A stretch of DNA of 64,000 nt from positions 3,854-67,853 of the forward strand of contig CBFICO010000003.1 of assembly GCA_965661115.1 (NCBI GenBank). Reading direction: 5' to 3'. The notes beneath the pieces were generated by a model. That model ran no database searches and had not been told where the DNA came from. It saw only the letters and a list, made by a program, of their open reading frames with translations. This document shows, piece after piece, positions 7,233 to 17,409 of this stretch (the first letter of the stretch is position 1; each line of letters starts with the position of its first letter). The stretch is from UBA6770 sp965661115 (GTDB lineage: Bacteria > Bacteroidota > Bacteroidia > Flavobacteriales_G > Salibacteraceae). The translations under genes and the position numbers were made by a program.

Positions 7233-10200
7233 CTACAGTCCAATCAACACGAAACTACCCCAGTAAATTGGCTTCTGGTATTTCTCTTTGATTTTTAGTT
7301 TAGCATTTTGGAAGGCAGTTCTTTTGTCGCCAGTTTCTAACCATTGAGTATAAAAATCGTTCATCAATTCTTGAGTAGCCTGGTCGTTTACTTTAAATAG
7401 CGTCATGATAACGTTTTGAGCACCAGCCACAATAAATGAGCGCTGCAAACCGTAAACACCTTCACCAGATTTTATCTCGCCAACACCTGTTTCACAAGCA
7501 CTAAGCACAACTAACTCGGTATGGTCTAGGTTAAGGTTCATAGCCTCATAGGCAGTAAGAATTCCGTCTTTTTTATTGAAGTCGTATATATTATTATTGG
7601 CCAATAATTCGCCCGCACCAGTAAATAGTAACCCTGAACGAAGTAGAGGATTGTCAGCATAATCACCAGTTAGTTCATTCTGCTTATCTCTACTGTCGTC
7701 TTCTTGCATAAAGAAACCGTGGGTAGCAATATGACAAACTCTAGGTGAGTTCATTTTTTTGAGTGCTTCTTCAGTAGCTTCTTTCTGTATTTTAATTTGA
7801 GTATTCCAGCTACTTCCGTTTAGTAGTTTTCCTACTTGTTTAATTTCCTCTTCCGCACCCGGTAACGATTCAATAGAACTTACTTTATTGCTTAAATCAA
7901 TTTTGGTTCCTGCCTCGGCAAAACTTGGATTCCCCATAAGTATGGCGGTTGATTTGTCGTAAGTTTCTTCGTAATCATCGTCTCTAGAGATTATCAAGTC
8001 TTTGGTGTTACTCAGGTTATAAATTTGATTTTTTTCGATAACAAATTTTCCGTTTTTGTCTTTTAAGGTTTCTATGTTTAGCTGGTTGTATACTCCGTCT
8101 GCCGAAACAAAAACTTTAGCGTTATCATCAATTTTTTCATCGATTTTTTCCCAGAATTGAGCGTAGCTGTATTTGTCTTTACTCACTTTGTATTTAATGG
8201 CATTACGGTAGCCTTTAAAGTACTTTTTCTCCATCATGTTACCGTTATTGAGTAACACCAACTCGGGGCCTTTGGATTTACGATGCAGTATTAAAGCTGC
8301 ATAAATAATACTATCGGTAAATTGAGTATTGAAGTGACGGAAACGAATTATTTCCATTGCGTACTCGTTCTCCTTTAGACTTTTCTTAACGTCTTTCCAA
8401 GTGTACTGGCGGTTATCAAAAGCATTGGCAAAATCTTCGGACTCTTCACTTAGTTTTTTCTCTAATTCGTTTATTTCTTTGCTCAACTGGTCCATATCAA
8501 TACCGTTTACCTCACGCTCTGCTGGAGACATAGCTAGCCCTTTGGTTAATTGGTCTTTTTTCTCATTAAACTGCTCAAATTGATAAATAAGATCACCGTC
8601 GTTAGAATTCAGAATTCTAGACTTAAGTTTGGTTGAGCTACTTTGTAAAATTGCTTTAGTGGATAGCTTAAAATCGTAAACACTTCTTAGCGCTTTGTTA
8701 TTTTTTTCGTACGTAGCTAGGGCAAGTGAATTGTAGATTTCAAAATCACGTTTGATTGAATTCCAGTATTTTCCTTTTTCCGACTCTGATAAAGCAGGGA
8801 AATAATCTTTGATATATCCCAAATAGCTCTCTGTAGTTTCGTCATAAATGTCTTTAGCTTTTTTGAGATCTCCAGCAGCATAGTAACTTTTGGCCAACTT
8901 ACTTTTTGCTTCTAAATAGCCAGGGTGGCTTTGGTCGAATAAGCTCTTGAAAGAGCTCGCAGCGTCTTCATAACTATCTTGTGCTTCATCGTATTTTTTC
9001 TGCAAGTATTTTAGGTCGCCGACTAACATTTCGTTACGAGCAGTATGGATGTCGTTTTTACCGAATTTATTGAGCCAAATACGCTGTGCATCTTTCAGCA
9101 TTAAATCCGATTCGGAGTATTTTTCAAAGAGCATGAACACTTTACCTTGATATTCAAGTAGCTCAGCATAATCAGGGTGGCTAGACGAAAAGCTTGTGAT
9201 TACAATGTCTTTAGCATTATCCAAGTAGCCATTAATTGTTTCTAAATCGGCTTCTTTTGATCGAAAGTTTGCATCGGCAAGTGCCTTTAAGATGGCTGCT
9301 TCTCTAATATTTTCCTCTCCAAATTTTTCACGAGTAAGGTCAATCGCATCTTCGTAAATTCTTTTGGCATCGTTATAGTTTCCCATAGCGATGTACACTT
9401 CACCCAAAAGTGCTAAGTTGTCCATATATGCCACAGAAGTATCACCCAGACTTTTTTCTGCAATGTCAGCTGCTCTGCTAGCTTTTTTCTCTGCCTCAAT
9501 GTATTCACCTAAAATTAAATACAGTTGAGCGTACAAGCTAAGAGGACGAACCAATCGGTAATGGTCTTCTCCAAATTTTATTTCGTTTGCCTCTATCGAT
9601 TGTTTAAGGATGTTTTCAGAAGCTTTGTAGCGACCCGTCGTCATGTAATACTCAGCCATATCCTCCGATGACTTAATGGCAACGCCATTTGATTCTCCCG
9701 ATTTTTTAAGGATTTTGTCTGCTTTTTTATAAGTGTCTTCAGCTTCCTCGTACTTACCGTTAATCATGTACAAAGAACCTAGGTTTTGAAGTGACTTTGC
9801 GTAGCTTTTGGTTTTTCTACCTACTTCATCACGAATTATATCAGAAGCAACTTCCAATTGTGATTCTGCTTGATCGTATTCACCTTTAAGTACATTAATT
9901 TCACTTAATTGAATAAGGGCAAGAGCATAGTTTTCATTGCTAGGTCCGTATTTATCATTGGCAATAGAGAGTCGCTCTCCTGCTAGCTGGTAAGCCATGT
10001 CGTATTCGTCGGTGTAAGCTTTTAACTGACTGTATGACGCTAAAAAATCTTGATATAGCGGGTGGTGCGAGTGAAACTGTTTTCTAAATACTCCTTCAAA
10101 ATGGTTGCCGTAAATTTCTTTTGCTTCTCCAAATTTATCTTGATTGTACACATTGAATTGAGCCAGTTTCAAGAGCTCAATTGAGTAGTTTGGGGCATCT

Positions 10201-11597
10201 TTACCCATATTTAAACTAGAAATCCACTCGTTTGATTCGCGCTCTATTCTCGCTTCTTCAATTCGATTGTTTTTGTAATAGAAATCGAAGAAATGATCGT
10301 TAAAACGAAGTTGTGCTATGTTATCATAAGGCACAACCTCTTCAATTCCCTCTTTTAATCTTACCTCTCGTTTAAGCGCTTTTTTATACTTGATGCGTTT
10401 GTTGTAATACTCATTCTCAAGCATAACCGCTTGTAGGTAATAAACACTGTTATGACCATATTTATGGCTGTTGTCTAATTTATACTTGAGGTACAAGTCT
10501 CTGGCTTTTCTATCCTTACCTGCGGTTAAATACGATTCAATTTCTTTTTCTGCAACTTCATTGTACAGCTGGTGATAATTCGAAACCTTATTGCTCTTTA
10601 TGATTTGTTTTTTTACATCCTCGTAGTATTTGTATGGCTTTTCTAGTTGACCATCGTTTTCAGCCATCACAGTGGCTCCAAAGTTGTTTTTAATGTTTGG
10701 AAGACTTTTCTTTTTTATTGTTTGGCCAAAATCCGCAATGTTTCTTTTGTACAAATCATTTGCTTTTTTGTAATTACCCGATAGGCGGAAGAAGTCTGCA
10801 TTTAAAACCTTAAGTTCAGCCAAGGCAACTAACCTTTTCTTAAGCTCTTTCTTTTTGATTTTTATGGTTCCCTTTTTTGCTTGCTGATCAATGTTGGGGA
10901 ACCTGCGTTGAGCCAAATATTGCTGTTCCTTTATTAATCCATCAACATCACCTTCTGCTTCGTTAAAAAGTCCTTTTCTCATCTCAACTAATAGCAGTCC
11001 TTTCAATACATGGTTGTACAAAGTAGAATCTTCGTTTTGGCCTGGATCCGAAAGTTTAAAGGCAAGTTTTTTTCTGTCCCTTTTTTTTAAGGTATCAGAT
11101 ATAGTTGGTTTTGGTGAGTTGTTCAGTTTTTCCTCAATTAGTTTTTTCGATTTGTTAAAGTAAATATCTGCTTGTATAAGGTTTCCGCTTTCTAAATGCG
11201 ACTCCGCCAAAGCAATGTTACTTTTTATGTAAAGCGAACTGTCTGGCTTCATAAACATATTGTAGTAAAACATACTATTCTCCAGACTATCTGCGGCAAT
11301 TTTTAATTGTCCTATTCCGTCAATGTAACGAGTGTTTAGCAGCGAGATATAGGTGTAGTATTGGGAGTTCATCCAGCCCTTTTTACGCAATCTCTTTAGC
11401 CACCTACTGCTTTTGTTGTAGGCGATTGGGTAGTCACCCAATTGATATTTCTCCTCGCTTTTTTCTATGATTTTCTCACTCTTTTTATCAAGCTTTTGTT
11501 TTTCGGTTAGCTTTTCGCCAAATAACTGAGCTTTGGCACTTGTGATACTTGAGCCAAAAACAACTAAAACGATTGATATGTGTAGAAGAAATCTCAC
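7233..11597 (-). CDS. Exported TPR-CHAT domain protein (caspase-like peptidase)
   Basis: A 1454-residue protein with a signal peptide (MRFLLHISIVLVVFGSSITS, cut after AKA). Residues of about 30 to 1000 are tandem tetratricopeptide repeats, many of the form YxxAEDTYKKADKIL and YNDAKRIYEDAIDL. The C-terminal 300 residues form a CHAT domain. The caspase-type dyad is visible as His in HIATHGFF (His about 1293) and Cys in VVLSACETGVGE (Cys about 1368), and the protein ends IYWGSFVLIGL as CHAT domains do. CHAT proteins are proteases or scaffolds, some activated by partner sensing through their TPRs. Export past the inner membrane is inferred. It is the last gene of a tight operon, 2 bases after the DUF5723 gene. 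The substrate is unknown. Confidence 0.9.
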   Translation of the reverse strand: MRFLLHISIVLVVFGSSITSAKAQLFGEKLTEKQKLDKKSEKIIEKSEEKYQLGDYPIAYNKSSRWLKRLRKKGWMNSQYYTYISLLNTRYIDGIGQLKIAADSLENSMFYYNMFMKPDSSLYIKSNIALAESHLESGNLIQADIYFNKSKKLIEEKLNNSPKPTISDTLKKRDRKKLAFKLSDPGQNEDSTLYNHVLKGLLLVEMRKGLFNEAEGDVDGLIKEQQYLAQRRFPNIDQQAKKGTIKIKKKELKKRLVALAELKVLNADFFRLSGNYKKANDLYKRNIADFGQTIKKKSLPNIKNNFGATVMAENDGQLEKPYKYYEDVKKQIIKSNKVSNYHQLYNEVAEKEIESYLTAGKDRKARDLYLKYKLDNSHKYGHNSVYYLQAVMLENEYYNKRIKYKKALKREVRLKEGIEEVVPYDNIAQLRFNDHFFDFYYKNNRIEEARIERESNEWISSLNMGKDAPNYSIELLKLAQFNVYNQDKFGEAKEIYGNHFEGVFRKQFHSHHPLYQDFLASYSQLKAYTDEYDMAYQLAGERLSIANDKYGPSNENYALALIQLSEINVLKGEYDQAESQLEVASDIIRDEVGRKTKSYAKSLQNLGSLYMINGKYEEAEDTYKKADKILKKSGESNGVAIKSSEDMAEYYMTTGRYKASENILKQSIEANEIKFGEDHYRLVRPLSLYAQLYLILGEYIEAEKKASRAADIAEKSLGDTSVAYMDNLALLGEVYIAMGNYNDAKRIYEDAIDLTREKFGEENIREAAILKALADANFRSKEADLETINGYLDNAKDIVITSFSSSHPDYAELLEYQGKVFMLFEKYSESDLMLKDAQRIWLNKFGKNDIHTARNEMLVGDLKYLQKKYDEAQDSYEDAASSFKSLFDQSHPGYLEAKSKLAKSYYAAGDLKKAKDIYDETTESYLGYIKDYFPALSESEKGKYWNSIKRDFEIYNSLALATYEKNNKALRSVYDFKLSTKAILQSSSTKLKSRILNSNDGDLIYQFEQFNEKKDQLTKGLAMSPAEREVNGIDMDQLSKEINELEKKLSEESEDFANAFDNRQYTWKDVKKSLKENEYAMEIIRFRHFNTQFTDSIIYAALILHRKSKGPELVLLNNGNMMEKKYFKGYRNAIKYKVSKDKYSYAQFWEKIDEKIDDNAKVFVSADGVYNQLNIETLKDKNGKFVIEKNQIYNLSNTKDLIISRDDDYEETYDKSTAILMGNPSFAEAGTKIDLSNKVSSIESLPGAEEEIKQVGKLLNGSSWNTQIKIQKEATEEALKKMNSPRVCHIATHGFFMQEDDSRDKQNELTGDYADNPLLRSGLLFTGAGELLANNNIYDFNKKDGILTAYEAMNLNLDHTELVVLSACETGVGEIKSGEGVYGLQRSFIVAGAQNVIMTLFKVNDQATQELMNDFYTQWLETGDKRTAFQNAKLKIKEKYQKPIYWGSFVLIGL

Positions 11598-11599
11598 CG

Positions 11600-12973
11600 T
11601 TAATGCTGACTTAAGTTATTACCAAACGTCAGGTTAATTCCTGCTCTTAAATGAAAGTTTTGGCTGTACTCAGGTGCCAAAAAGCCTATTACGTTATCGG
11701 TTACCGTGTAAAATTGGATTGGTCCACCATTTATCACGAAGCCAAGTCCGATATTTGCCGCGCTATTTCCATAAACGGAGTAGTTCATAGTTGCCTGCAA
11801 AAAGTTGCGCACTTTTTGAGTTACGCCCAACCTGAATGATATTCTGAATTGACCGTTGTAAATTTCATTGTAAGATAATGCGCTAATTTCGGTTGTAGGT
11901 AATACTCGGTAGTTTCCACCCAAGTAGATTTTAGTTGGAAGTAGAGTGGTAAATGATTCATTTTTTTCATCGAACTTGATGCTACTGGTTAGAGAGTCCA
12001 AAGCATTTAATATCTCTGAAGCACCATCAGTTTCTCCCGTAAAGTTTGCTACTTCTAAGCCTTCATAGGTGTATGAAATGGGTTGAGATGTTCTAACAAT
12101 TGCCGATTTACCCCAGTTGATTAAACCCAAGTCCAGTAAGGAAGCACTTACTGACCATTGTTCGTCAATATTAAAAGTAGCACCAAAGTCTATTGCACCA
12201 CCATGATTAGATGAGCCAGCTTGTACAAGTTGATCTCCAAGGTCACCGATATTTAATGCTCCAAACCCCAATAAAGAATCAATTACTAAAGCCGGAATGC
12301 CTGCCGCTCGAATGTCTATTTGTCCATCTAAAGTAATGGCATAATTGTCTGCATTTGTTGTAAGACCTAGTGTGCTTTTTGTGGTTCTAAAATACCCTTG
12401 TCCACTCAAGTATTTTGCTCTAATTCCGAAACTCCATTGGTCTGTAAAACTTCGTGCATACCCAAATGCTACTTCGGTATATTGCATAAAATCAACACCT
12501 AAACCATCAAAGCTAGCGCGTTGCCCAAGGAATTTTTCGTCTCCGTTTCCTAGCCAAATAAATTCGGCAAGAGATTTGGGATAGGTAAAACGTGTAGAGG
12601 ATTTGTTTTCTATGCTGAAAGATCCATAACCAACTCCCATAGCAAAACCAAAACCTAATATCGGTAAGCGCATATCAAAACCAATATTGTTTTGGTCTTT
12701 CATGAACTCAATAGCTTTACCAAGTTTTACGTCTATGGTGCTATCTTCATTAAGCTCAAATGCATCGGCGTATGCAAAGCCTTCGCTGTTAAACGAAAAA
12801 TAACCACCACTTAATCCAGGTAAAAGAACATAAGCTTGTGATAATGGTTTTCTGGAGGGGTTAAGGGTGTGTGCTTGCGGTGCAGAACGTAATTCATATA
12901 ATGTAAGGTCTTGCTGAGCCTGCGCACAAAAACCAATAACAATGAATACTATGGCGAGCATTACTATTCTCAT
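11600..12973 (-). CDS. DUF5723 family outer-membrane-like protein
   Basis: A 457-residue protein with a signal peptide (MRIVMLAIVFIVIGFCAQA, cut before QQDLTLYELRSAPQAH). It belongs to the DUF5723 family typical of Bacteroidota. Conserved family opening: early N-terminal LNPSRKP segment followed by GLSGGYFSFNSEGF. The body is glycine/aromatic-rich alternating beta sequence with PorV/FadL-like strands such as FGYARSFTDQWSFGIRAKYLSG, and the C-terminal segment ENLTFGN-like strands suggest a beta barrel. Function unknown. Its ATG overlaps the upstream lipoprotein stop (ATGA), and the CHAT gene follows after 2 bases, so coordinated production is likely. Confidence 0.8.
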   Translation of the reverse strand: MRIVMLAIVFIVIGFCAQAQQDLTLYELRSAPQAHTLNPSRKPLSQAYVLLPGLSGGYFSFNSEGFAYADAFELNEDSTIDVKLGKAIEFMKDQNNIGFDMRLPILGFGFAMGVGYGSFSIENKSSTRFTYPKSLAEFIWLGNGDEKFLGQRASFDGLGVDFMQYTEVAFGYARSFTDQWSFGIRAKYLSGQGYFRTTKSTLGLTTNADNYAITLDGQIDIRAAGIPALVIDSLLGFGALNIGDLGDQLVQAGSSNHGGAIDFGATFNIDEQWSVSASLLDLGLINWGKSAIVRTSQPISYTYEGLEVANFTGETDGASEILNALDSLTSSIKFDEKNESFTTLLPTKIYLGGNYRVLPTTEISALSYNEIYNGQFRISFRLGVTQKVRNFLQATMNYSVYGNSAANIGLGFVINGGPIQFYTVTDNVIGFLAPEYSQNFHLRAGINLTFGNNLSQH

Positions 12974-14508
12974 TTCAGTGTATCTCCTTGATTGAAGGTG
13001 TTGATATTTCCAGTAACCTTAATACCTAAAGTAACTTCTAATTCATAATCTGCTTGAATTTTTACATTGTCTTTACCCGAGTTGGTGGTGTTCATAGAAG
13101 CGCGTAATTGACCATATCGCGCATCAGGCAATCTTGCTAGTACCTCTTCATCTACCAAATCATGTTCGGCACTATATTCTGCGGGTGCAGTCACTAAACC
13201 GTCGGAGCCCACAGAAGCAGCTTGCGTAAAAATTTCATCAAGCAAAACCATTGGAGAACCATCAATTTTATTCATGATTTTTTTGTTTTCATCCATCAGT
13301 GTTATGGAAATCTTGGCGTCTAATGGATAGCCATTTTTTGTGTAGGTTTTGATTAAGAAGTCTTTTATCAGTGATAAGTCATTTGTGATTTGAAGAGCGA
13401 TGGTATCTAAAACCTCAAACGAGGTGATTTTACCTTCTAACGGGATCTCCAATTGCATGCTTAAATCACACTCAGAACCTTTATGAACCGTATGTGGGGC
13501 AGTCCCGCTTGCAACTGATAGTCCCAAGTTGTGTTCAATTGTTTTTGGACTAATACTAAGAAAACTTGGAAGGTTAGAGTTTCTGCTATTTAATACGATA
13601 GAGCTTTTTTGAACCTTGCCTTTTCCAGAGCTAGCGTCAATTCTTAAGGGTGTTGCACTATTGCTTTCTACTAATTGGGTTCTGTCTCCCGATGCTGGAT
13701 TAATTGCAATTACTTCCGTAAAATCGGGCTCTAAAGAAACTCCAATGCCATTGTCTGCATTTATTTTTAATTGTGGATCGGCTAATTCGATATCTCCTTT
13801 TGCGCCAATACTTTTAAATAAGTGTAGCTGGAAAGATTTTTTTCCAACTCTACCCAATTCATTCGAAAAATCTCCTGTAACACTTACATAGTCCATACTA
13901 CTAAAACTGAAGCTTACCGTACAATTGCCGATAGCCGTTGCAACAATGCTAAGTCTGATTTCGTTCTTGGAGACATCCATTGTGTAGCCCGCTAAATTTA
14001 CTGTTGCAGAGTTACCAGCTTCAACATCAATAATTAACGGCTGGCTATTAGCGTCAATTATATCCAAAAAAGTAAATGTGATAGTGGCAGGTGTAATTTC
14101 ATTAAGTGTTTTTACCGTTAACTGACCTGCAGAGAATTCTACCGCGTCTAGTTGGTCAAATTCGGTTGCCGGAATAGCAGGTACGTTGGTACTAGAGGTT
14201 GTATACGGCATTAACGGTCCTGGAGAGGGGGTAGCAATATCTTCTATTTCAATAAGGTTATCCAGCTTAAGGTTTAGCGATTGACCTCCATATACTAACT
14301 TCACATTATTGTCTGTTATCGATACGGCATTGCTATCAGTAACTCCAACCAGCTGGTATAATCCTATGTTGCTTTTGAGCAGTGGAATGGCAAGTTTTGG
14401 ATTCCATGAGGTTTCGGAAACCTTTTCAAAGTTGAAATGATCTCTATTGATACAACCTGCAATTACTAGCAGCAATACAACAGATAATATGGGTAAACGA
14501 GTTTTCAT
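12970..14508 (-). CDS. Lipoprotein of unknown function in the CHAT operon
   Basis: A 512-residue lipoprotein when started at the MKTRLPILSV methionine (14508). A slightly earlier in-frame start at 14526 would add MLTLYS, which breaks the signal peptide pattern. The signal ends with lipobox VIAGC, so the mature protein is anchored through the Cys before INRDHFNFEK. The rest is beta-rich, with an N-terminal segment WNPKLAIPLLKSNIGL and many serine/threonine strands. I do not recognise a named domain. It is cotranslated with the DUF5723 gene through an ATGA overlap. A periplasmic or outer-membrane surface location is inferred from the signal. Confidence 0.75.
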   Translation of the reverse strand: MKTRLPILSVVLLLVIAGCINRDHFNFEKVSETSWNPKLAIPLLKSNIGLYQLVGVTDSNAVSITDNNVKLVYGGQSLNLKLDNLIEIEDIATPSPGPLMPYTTSSTNVPAIPATEFDQLDAVEFSAGQLTVKTLNEITPATITFTFLDIIDANSQPLIIDVEAGNSATVNLAGYTMDVSKNEIRLSIVATAIGNCTVSFSFSSMDYVSVTGDFSNELGRVGKKSFQLHLFKSIGAKGDIELADPQLKINADNGIGVSLEPDFTEVIAINPASGDRTQLVESNSATPLRIDASSGKGKVQKSSIVLNSRNSNLPSFLSISPKTIEHNLGLSVASGTAPHTVHKGSECDLSMQLEIPLEGKITSFEVLDTIALQITNDLSLIKDFLIKTYTKNGYPLDAKISITLMDENKKIMNKIDGSPMVLLDEIFTQAASVGSDGLVTAPAEYSAEHDLVDEEVLARLPDARYGQLRASMNTTNSGKDNVKIQADYELEVTLGIKVTGNINTFNQGDTLK

Positions 14509-14563
14509 GCTGTACAACGTTAACAAATATTTAGTACTTAATTATAGGTATATGTTGATTATT

Positions 14564-17314
14564 CTAGTTGAGTACGTAACAGTACAACGAGCCCTCTTTG
14601 CTACCTATTACAAGCTCAAACCTTCCATCAATGTTTACATCAGAAATAAGTGCTTCACCGTATCCATAGAACGGACTGCCTTCAGAAGCAGCTTGGTTTT
14701 CGTTGAATATAAAAGCTCTATTTTGTTGGTCGGTAAGGCACGCAAACCCTTGCTTGGAGTCCCCGATTTTAAACGCAGTAAAGCTTTGTCCTAAATTAAT
14801 TTCTGCTTCGTATTCCCAAATTAATTTAAATTCGGAGTTATACATTTTAAAGCTGTTTTCATCAGTGAAGCAATAATCTTTTGTGCCGTCAAAATCTGCG
14901 TCCATAAAGCTAAAAGCATCCAACCCTTCTGATTGCTTTATTTGAGAAGTTTCTAATTTATTTTTTAGGCTGAGTTTATAAACCACTCCATTACTGTCGC
15001 TGCATGTGATATAGGTGCTCGAGAGGTCTTTACCTAAGTCAACACTAAAAGTTGAACCTTCAAAAATCTCTACTTTTCTTGTGAGCTTTAACCGATCTTC
15101 TCCTCTACGATTTACAATTTTTACTTTGCCGTTGTTTTGAAGTGCGATTAAGTAATCTTTTTTATTTAACCTAGTGTAAATCAGTGGTTTTATAAGTGCT
15201 TTTCCTCGTTTATACTTCCAGCCTTTCACAAATTTCCCAGTGATGTCTAAGCATTGAACATCACCGTTAGTTTGAGGGACAAAAACACGATATTTCTTAT
15301 TGTTGTCGTAATCCAAAATGGTTAGAGGTTGCGCTATTGGATTTTTGAATTCAACTGGGTAACCTTCCACATTTTTACCGTTTCTATCCAGCATGTAAAC
15401 TTTTGAAGCGGTATTGAAAAGTAGCTGATATTTTTGGTTTTTGTATCGATCCACCTCGTGCACCTTACCCAATATGGGCTCGCCAATTGCTCTCGACCAC
15501 AGCACTCTGCCAGTATTTGAGATTAGGTATATTTTTCCGTTGGCATCTTGAACTACTATGTCTTTTGCTTTTGTGTAATGGTTGGTGAATGGCATAGGCC
15601 CTTTAGCAATAACGGTATCTAGAGGTACCTCCCATAAACTGCTAGAAATTTTCTTATAACTTGGGTTGTGTTCTAAGTAAATGCTGTTGTAGTAAAGGTT
15701 GTTTTGTCCTTTTTCAATTTGCAAGGAAACTCCACCAAACTTTCGTAAGAACTCAACATTGTTTTCAATTGTATCAGAAATATTGTTGTTGGTAAAGTAA
15801 TGCCAAAAGTGAGGGCTACGCGAAATATTGCAGTACAAGGTAATGTTAGATTGGTCGGAAAGATTATCTCTAAAGCTTTCAAAATGCTCATCAGTTGAAA
15901 GGGTTTTATTGCCTTTCCAGTTGTTAATGAAATCGCGCATAGAGGCTAGCTGATCTCCAAAAACCACGTAATTCTCTACAAACATCATGTAGTTGCACGC
16001 AACCGCACCAAATGGACGTCCGAATGCTTGTTGCATAAACTTGGCATATTTAAGAGCGTAAATTTCCGTCTCGCGGTATTGAGTATGCGAATCGGCCTCA
16101 CCGTCAGAGCCTAACAAGGGTTGTATACTTTCTAAAAATGCTGCTTTATTTATCAATCGTATTAAACCGTAGCTTTTAGATTGAATAGCCCCAATTCCCT
16201 GTCCTTTAATAGTAGTTGGAATTTCTGAAATGCACATTGCAACTTCGCCTACCAAGTGTTTTTCAAGCAAGCCGTTAATGTCTATTCCAGCAGATTTTAG
16301 GGTTTCGTTTTCTTGATTTCTAGAACTGAGTTTATTGCGAACCCGCAAGTAATTCTGATACGCTGCATCATAACTTTTGTAGTCGCTAATTCCGTAGTGT
16401 AAAAAGAATGCAGTAGAGGAGGGAAGAATATCAATTACATCTATATTCTGAGAGTTTTGGTTGTCCATAACCGTAAGGTAACCACCAAGAGAATCTTGCG
16501 CATAACTGTAACCGTTTAGATATAAACCATTTGATTTTACAATCAAATCCAACTCCGACCATTCGGCAAAGGTTTCTAATCTTTCAAATGCATTTTTGCC
16601 GCTTGAACCCATGTATTTACTCATGAATTGAGCAAAGTGTTTTTGGTTTATGTATAGGTTTACATCCTTAGAGACTCCTGCTGTTGCCATTACTTTCTTA
16701 AACCCTTTTTGGTCGGTTTTTAAGCTTACGCCGCTGTTTATTTGCCGTATGGCGTCTTGCACAGCAAGCTTGGCTTTAGATAATATCACAAATCCATCGT
16801 ACACAGTAGTAAACCAATCTCCTGTAGAACTAGCGTAGGTGATTACCTCTGCGCCGTCATACTGCTCTGTTGCTTTGGCCGATTTTTCTCCAAACAGATT
16901 TTTGATTTTTATGCGAACATTTTTGTCCGAAACATTTTGCGGGATTAGGATGGAATGCAACCAATTGTGTTTGTCTTTTCCGGTTGGAATAAGTGCGGCA
17001 ACCAATCTGGTTTTTGCCCAACGTTCGTCAAAAAAGGCGTCCTTTCCAACCAAGCTATCCAGTTGATTCAGTTGTTTATCCAAATTTTTTGTCCAGCCTA
17101 TTTGTTTAAACTCGTCGTAAATGAGGTTAGAATTTGATATGGATTTAAAGAATTGTTTAGGTTGTTTTATGTCAAATACCATGGCTACTTGGTAGGGCGT
17201 AGCGGCAAAATAGTCTTCAGAAATTCTTTTGTTTTCGGTAAAGCGCGTGTACATAAAAAACGCCAGCCCACCAAAGGCAACAAGTACCAGTACTAATAGA
17301 ATTTTACGCAGCAT
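14564..17314 (-). CDS. Membrane-anchored beta-propeller protein, unknown function
   Basis: A 916-residue protein with one N-terminal transmembrane anchor (residues 5-23, ILLVLVLVAFGGLAFFMY), so most of it is in the periplasm. Residues of about 35 to 550 form an uncharacterised alpha/beta region that resembles DUF3352-type proteins (VAMVFDIKQPKQFFKSISNS; TVYDGFVILSKAKLAVQDAI). Residues of about 580 to 916 hold a PQQ/WD-like propeller with repeated blades such as IYLISNTGRVLWSRAIGEPI, VYMLDRNGKNVEGYPVEF and VYKLSLKNKLETSQ. It is first in the operon that continues into the lipoprotein, DUF5723 and CHAT genes. A box TACTTTTA close to the TAnnTTTG promoter form lies about 25 bases upstream. Confidence 0.75.
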   Translation of the reverse strand: MLRKILLVLVLVAFGGLAFFMYTRFTENKRISEDYFAATPYQVAMVFDIKQPKQFFKSISNSNLIYDEFKQIGWTKNLDKQLNQLDSLVGKDAFFDERWAKTRLVAALIPTGKDKHNWLHSILIPQNVSDKNVRIKIKNLFGEKSAKATEQYDGAEVITYASSTGDWFTTVYDGFVILSKAKLAVQDAIRQINSGVSLKTDQKGFKKVMATAGVSKDVNLYINQKHFAQFMSKYMGSSGKNAFERLETFAEWSELDLIVKSNGLYLNGYSYAQDSLGGYLTVMDNQNSQNIDVIDILPSSTAFFLHYGISDYKSYDAAYQNYLRVRNKLSSRNQENETLKSAGIDINGLLEKHLVGEVAMCISEIPTTIKGQGIGAIQSKSYGLIRLINKAAFLESIQPLLGSDGEADSHTQYRETEIYALKYAKFMQQAFGRPFGAVACNYMMFVENYVVFGDQLASMRDFINNWKGNKTLSTDEHFESFRDNLSDQSNITLYCNISRSPHFWHYFTNNNISDTIENNVEFLRKFGGVSLQIEKGQNNLYYNSIYLEHNPSYKKISSSLWEVPLDTVIAKGPMPFTNHYTKAKDIVVQDANGKIYLISNTGRVLWSRAIGEPILGKVHEVDRYKNQKYQLLFNTASKVYMLDRNGKNVEGYPVEFKNPIAQPLTILDYDNNKKYRVFVPQTNGDVQCLDITGKFVKGWKYKRGKALIKPLIYTRLNKKDYLIALQNNGKVKIVNRRGEDRLKLTRKVEIFEGSTFSVDLGKDLSSTYITCSDSNGVVYKLSLKNKLETSQIKQSEGLDAFSFMDADFDGTKDYCFTDENSFKMYNSEFKLIWEYEAEINLGQSFTAFKIGDSKQGFACLTDQQNRAFIFNENQAASEGSPFYGYGEALISDVNIDGRFELVIGSKEGSLYCYVLN

Positions 17315-17409
17315 ATAATAATTGACTTGGCGGTAAAAGTAGCGGTTGAATGTCGTCTTTGTATTAGTGGATTCTATGAGTTATTAAATGAAGGTCGTTT
17401 ACAGCGAAA

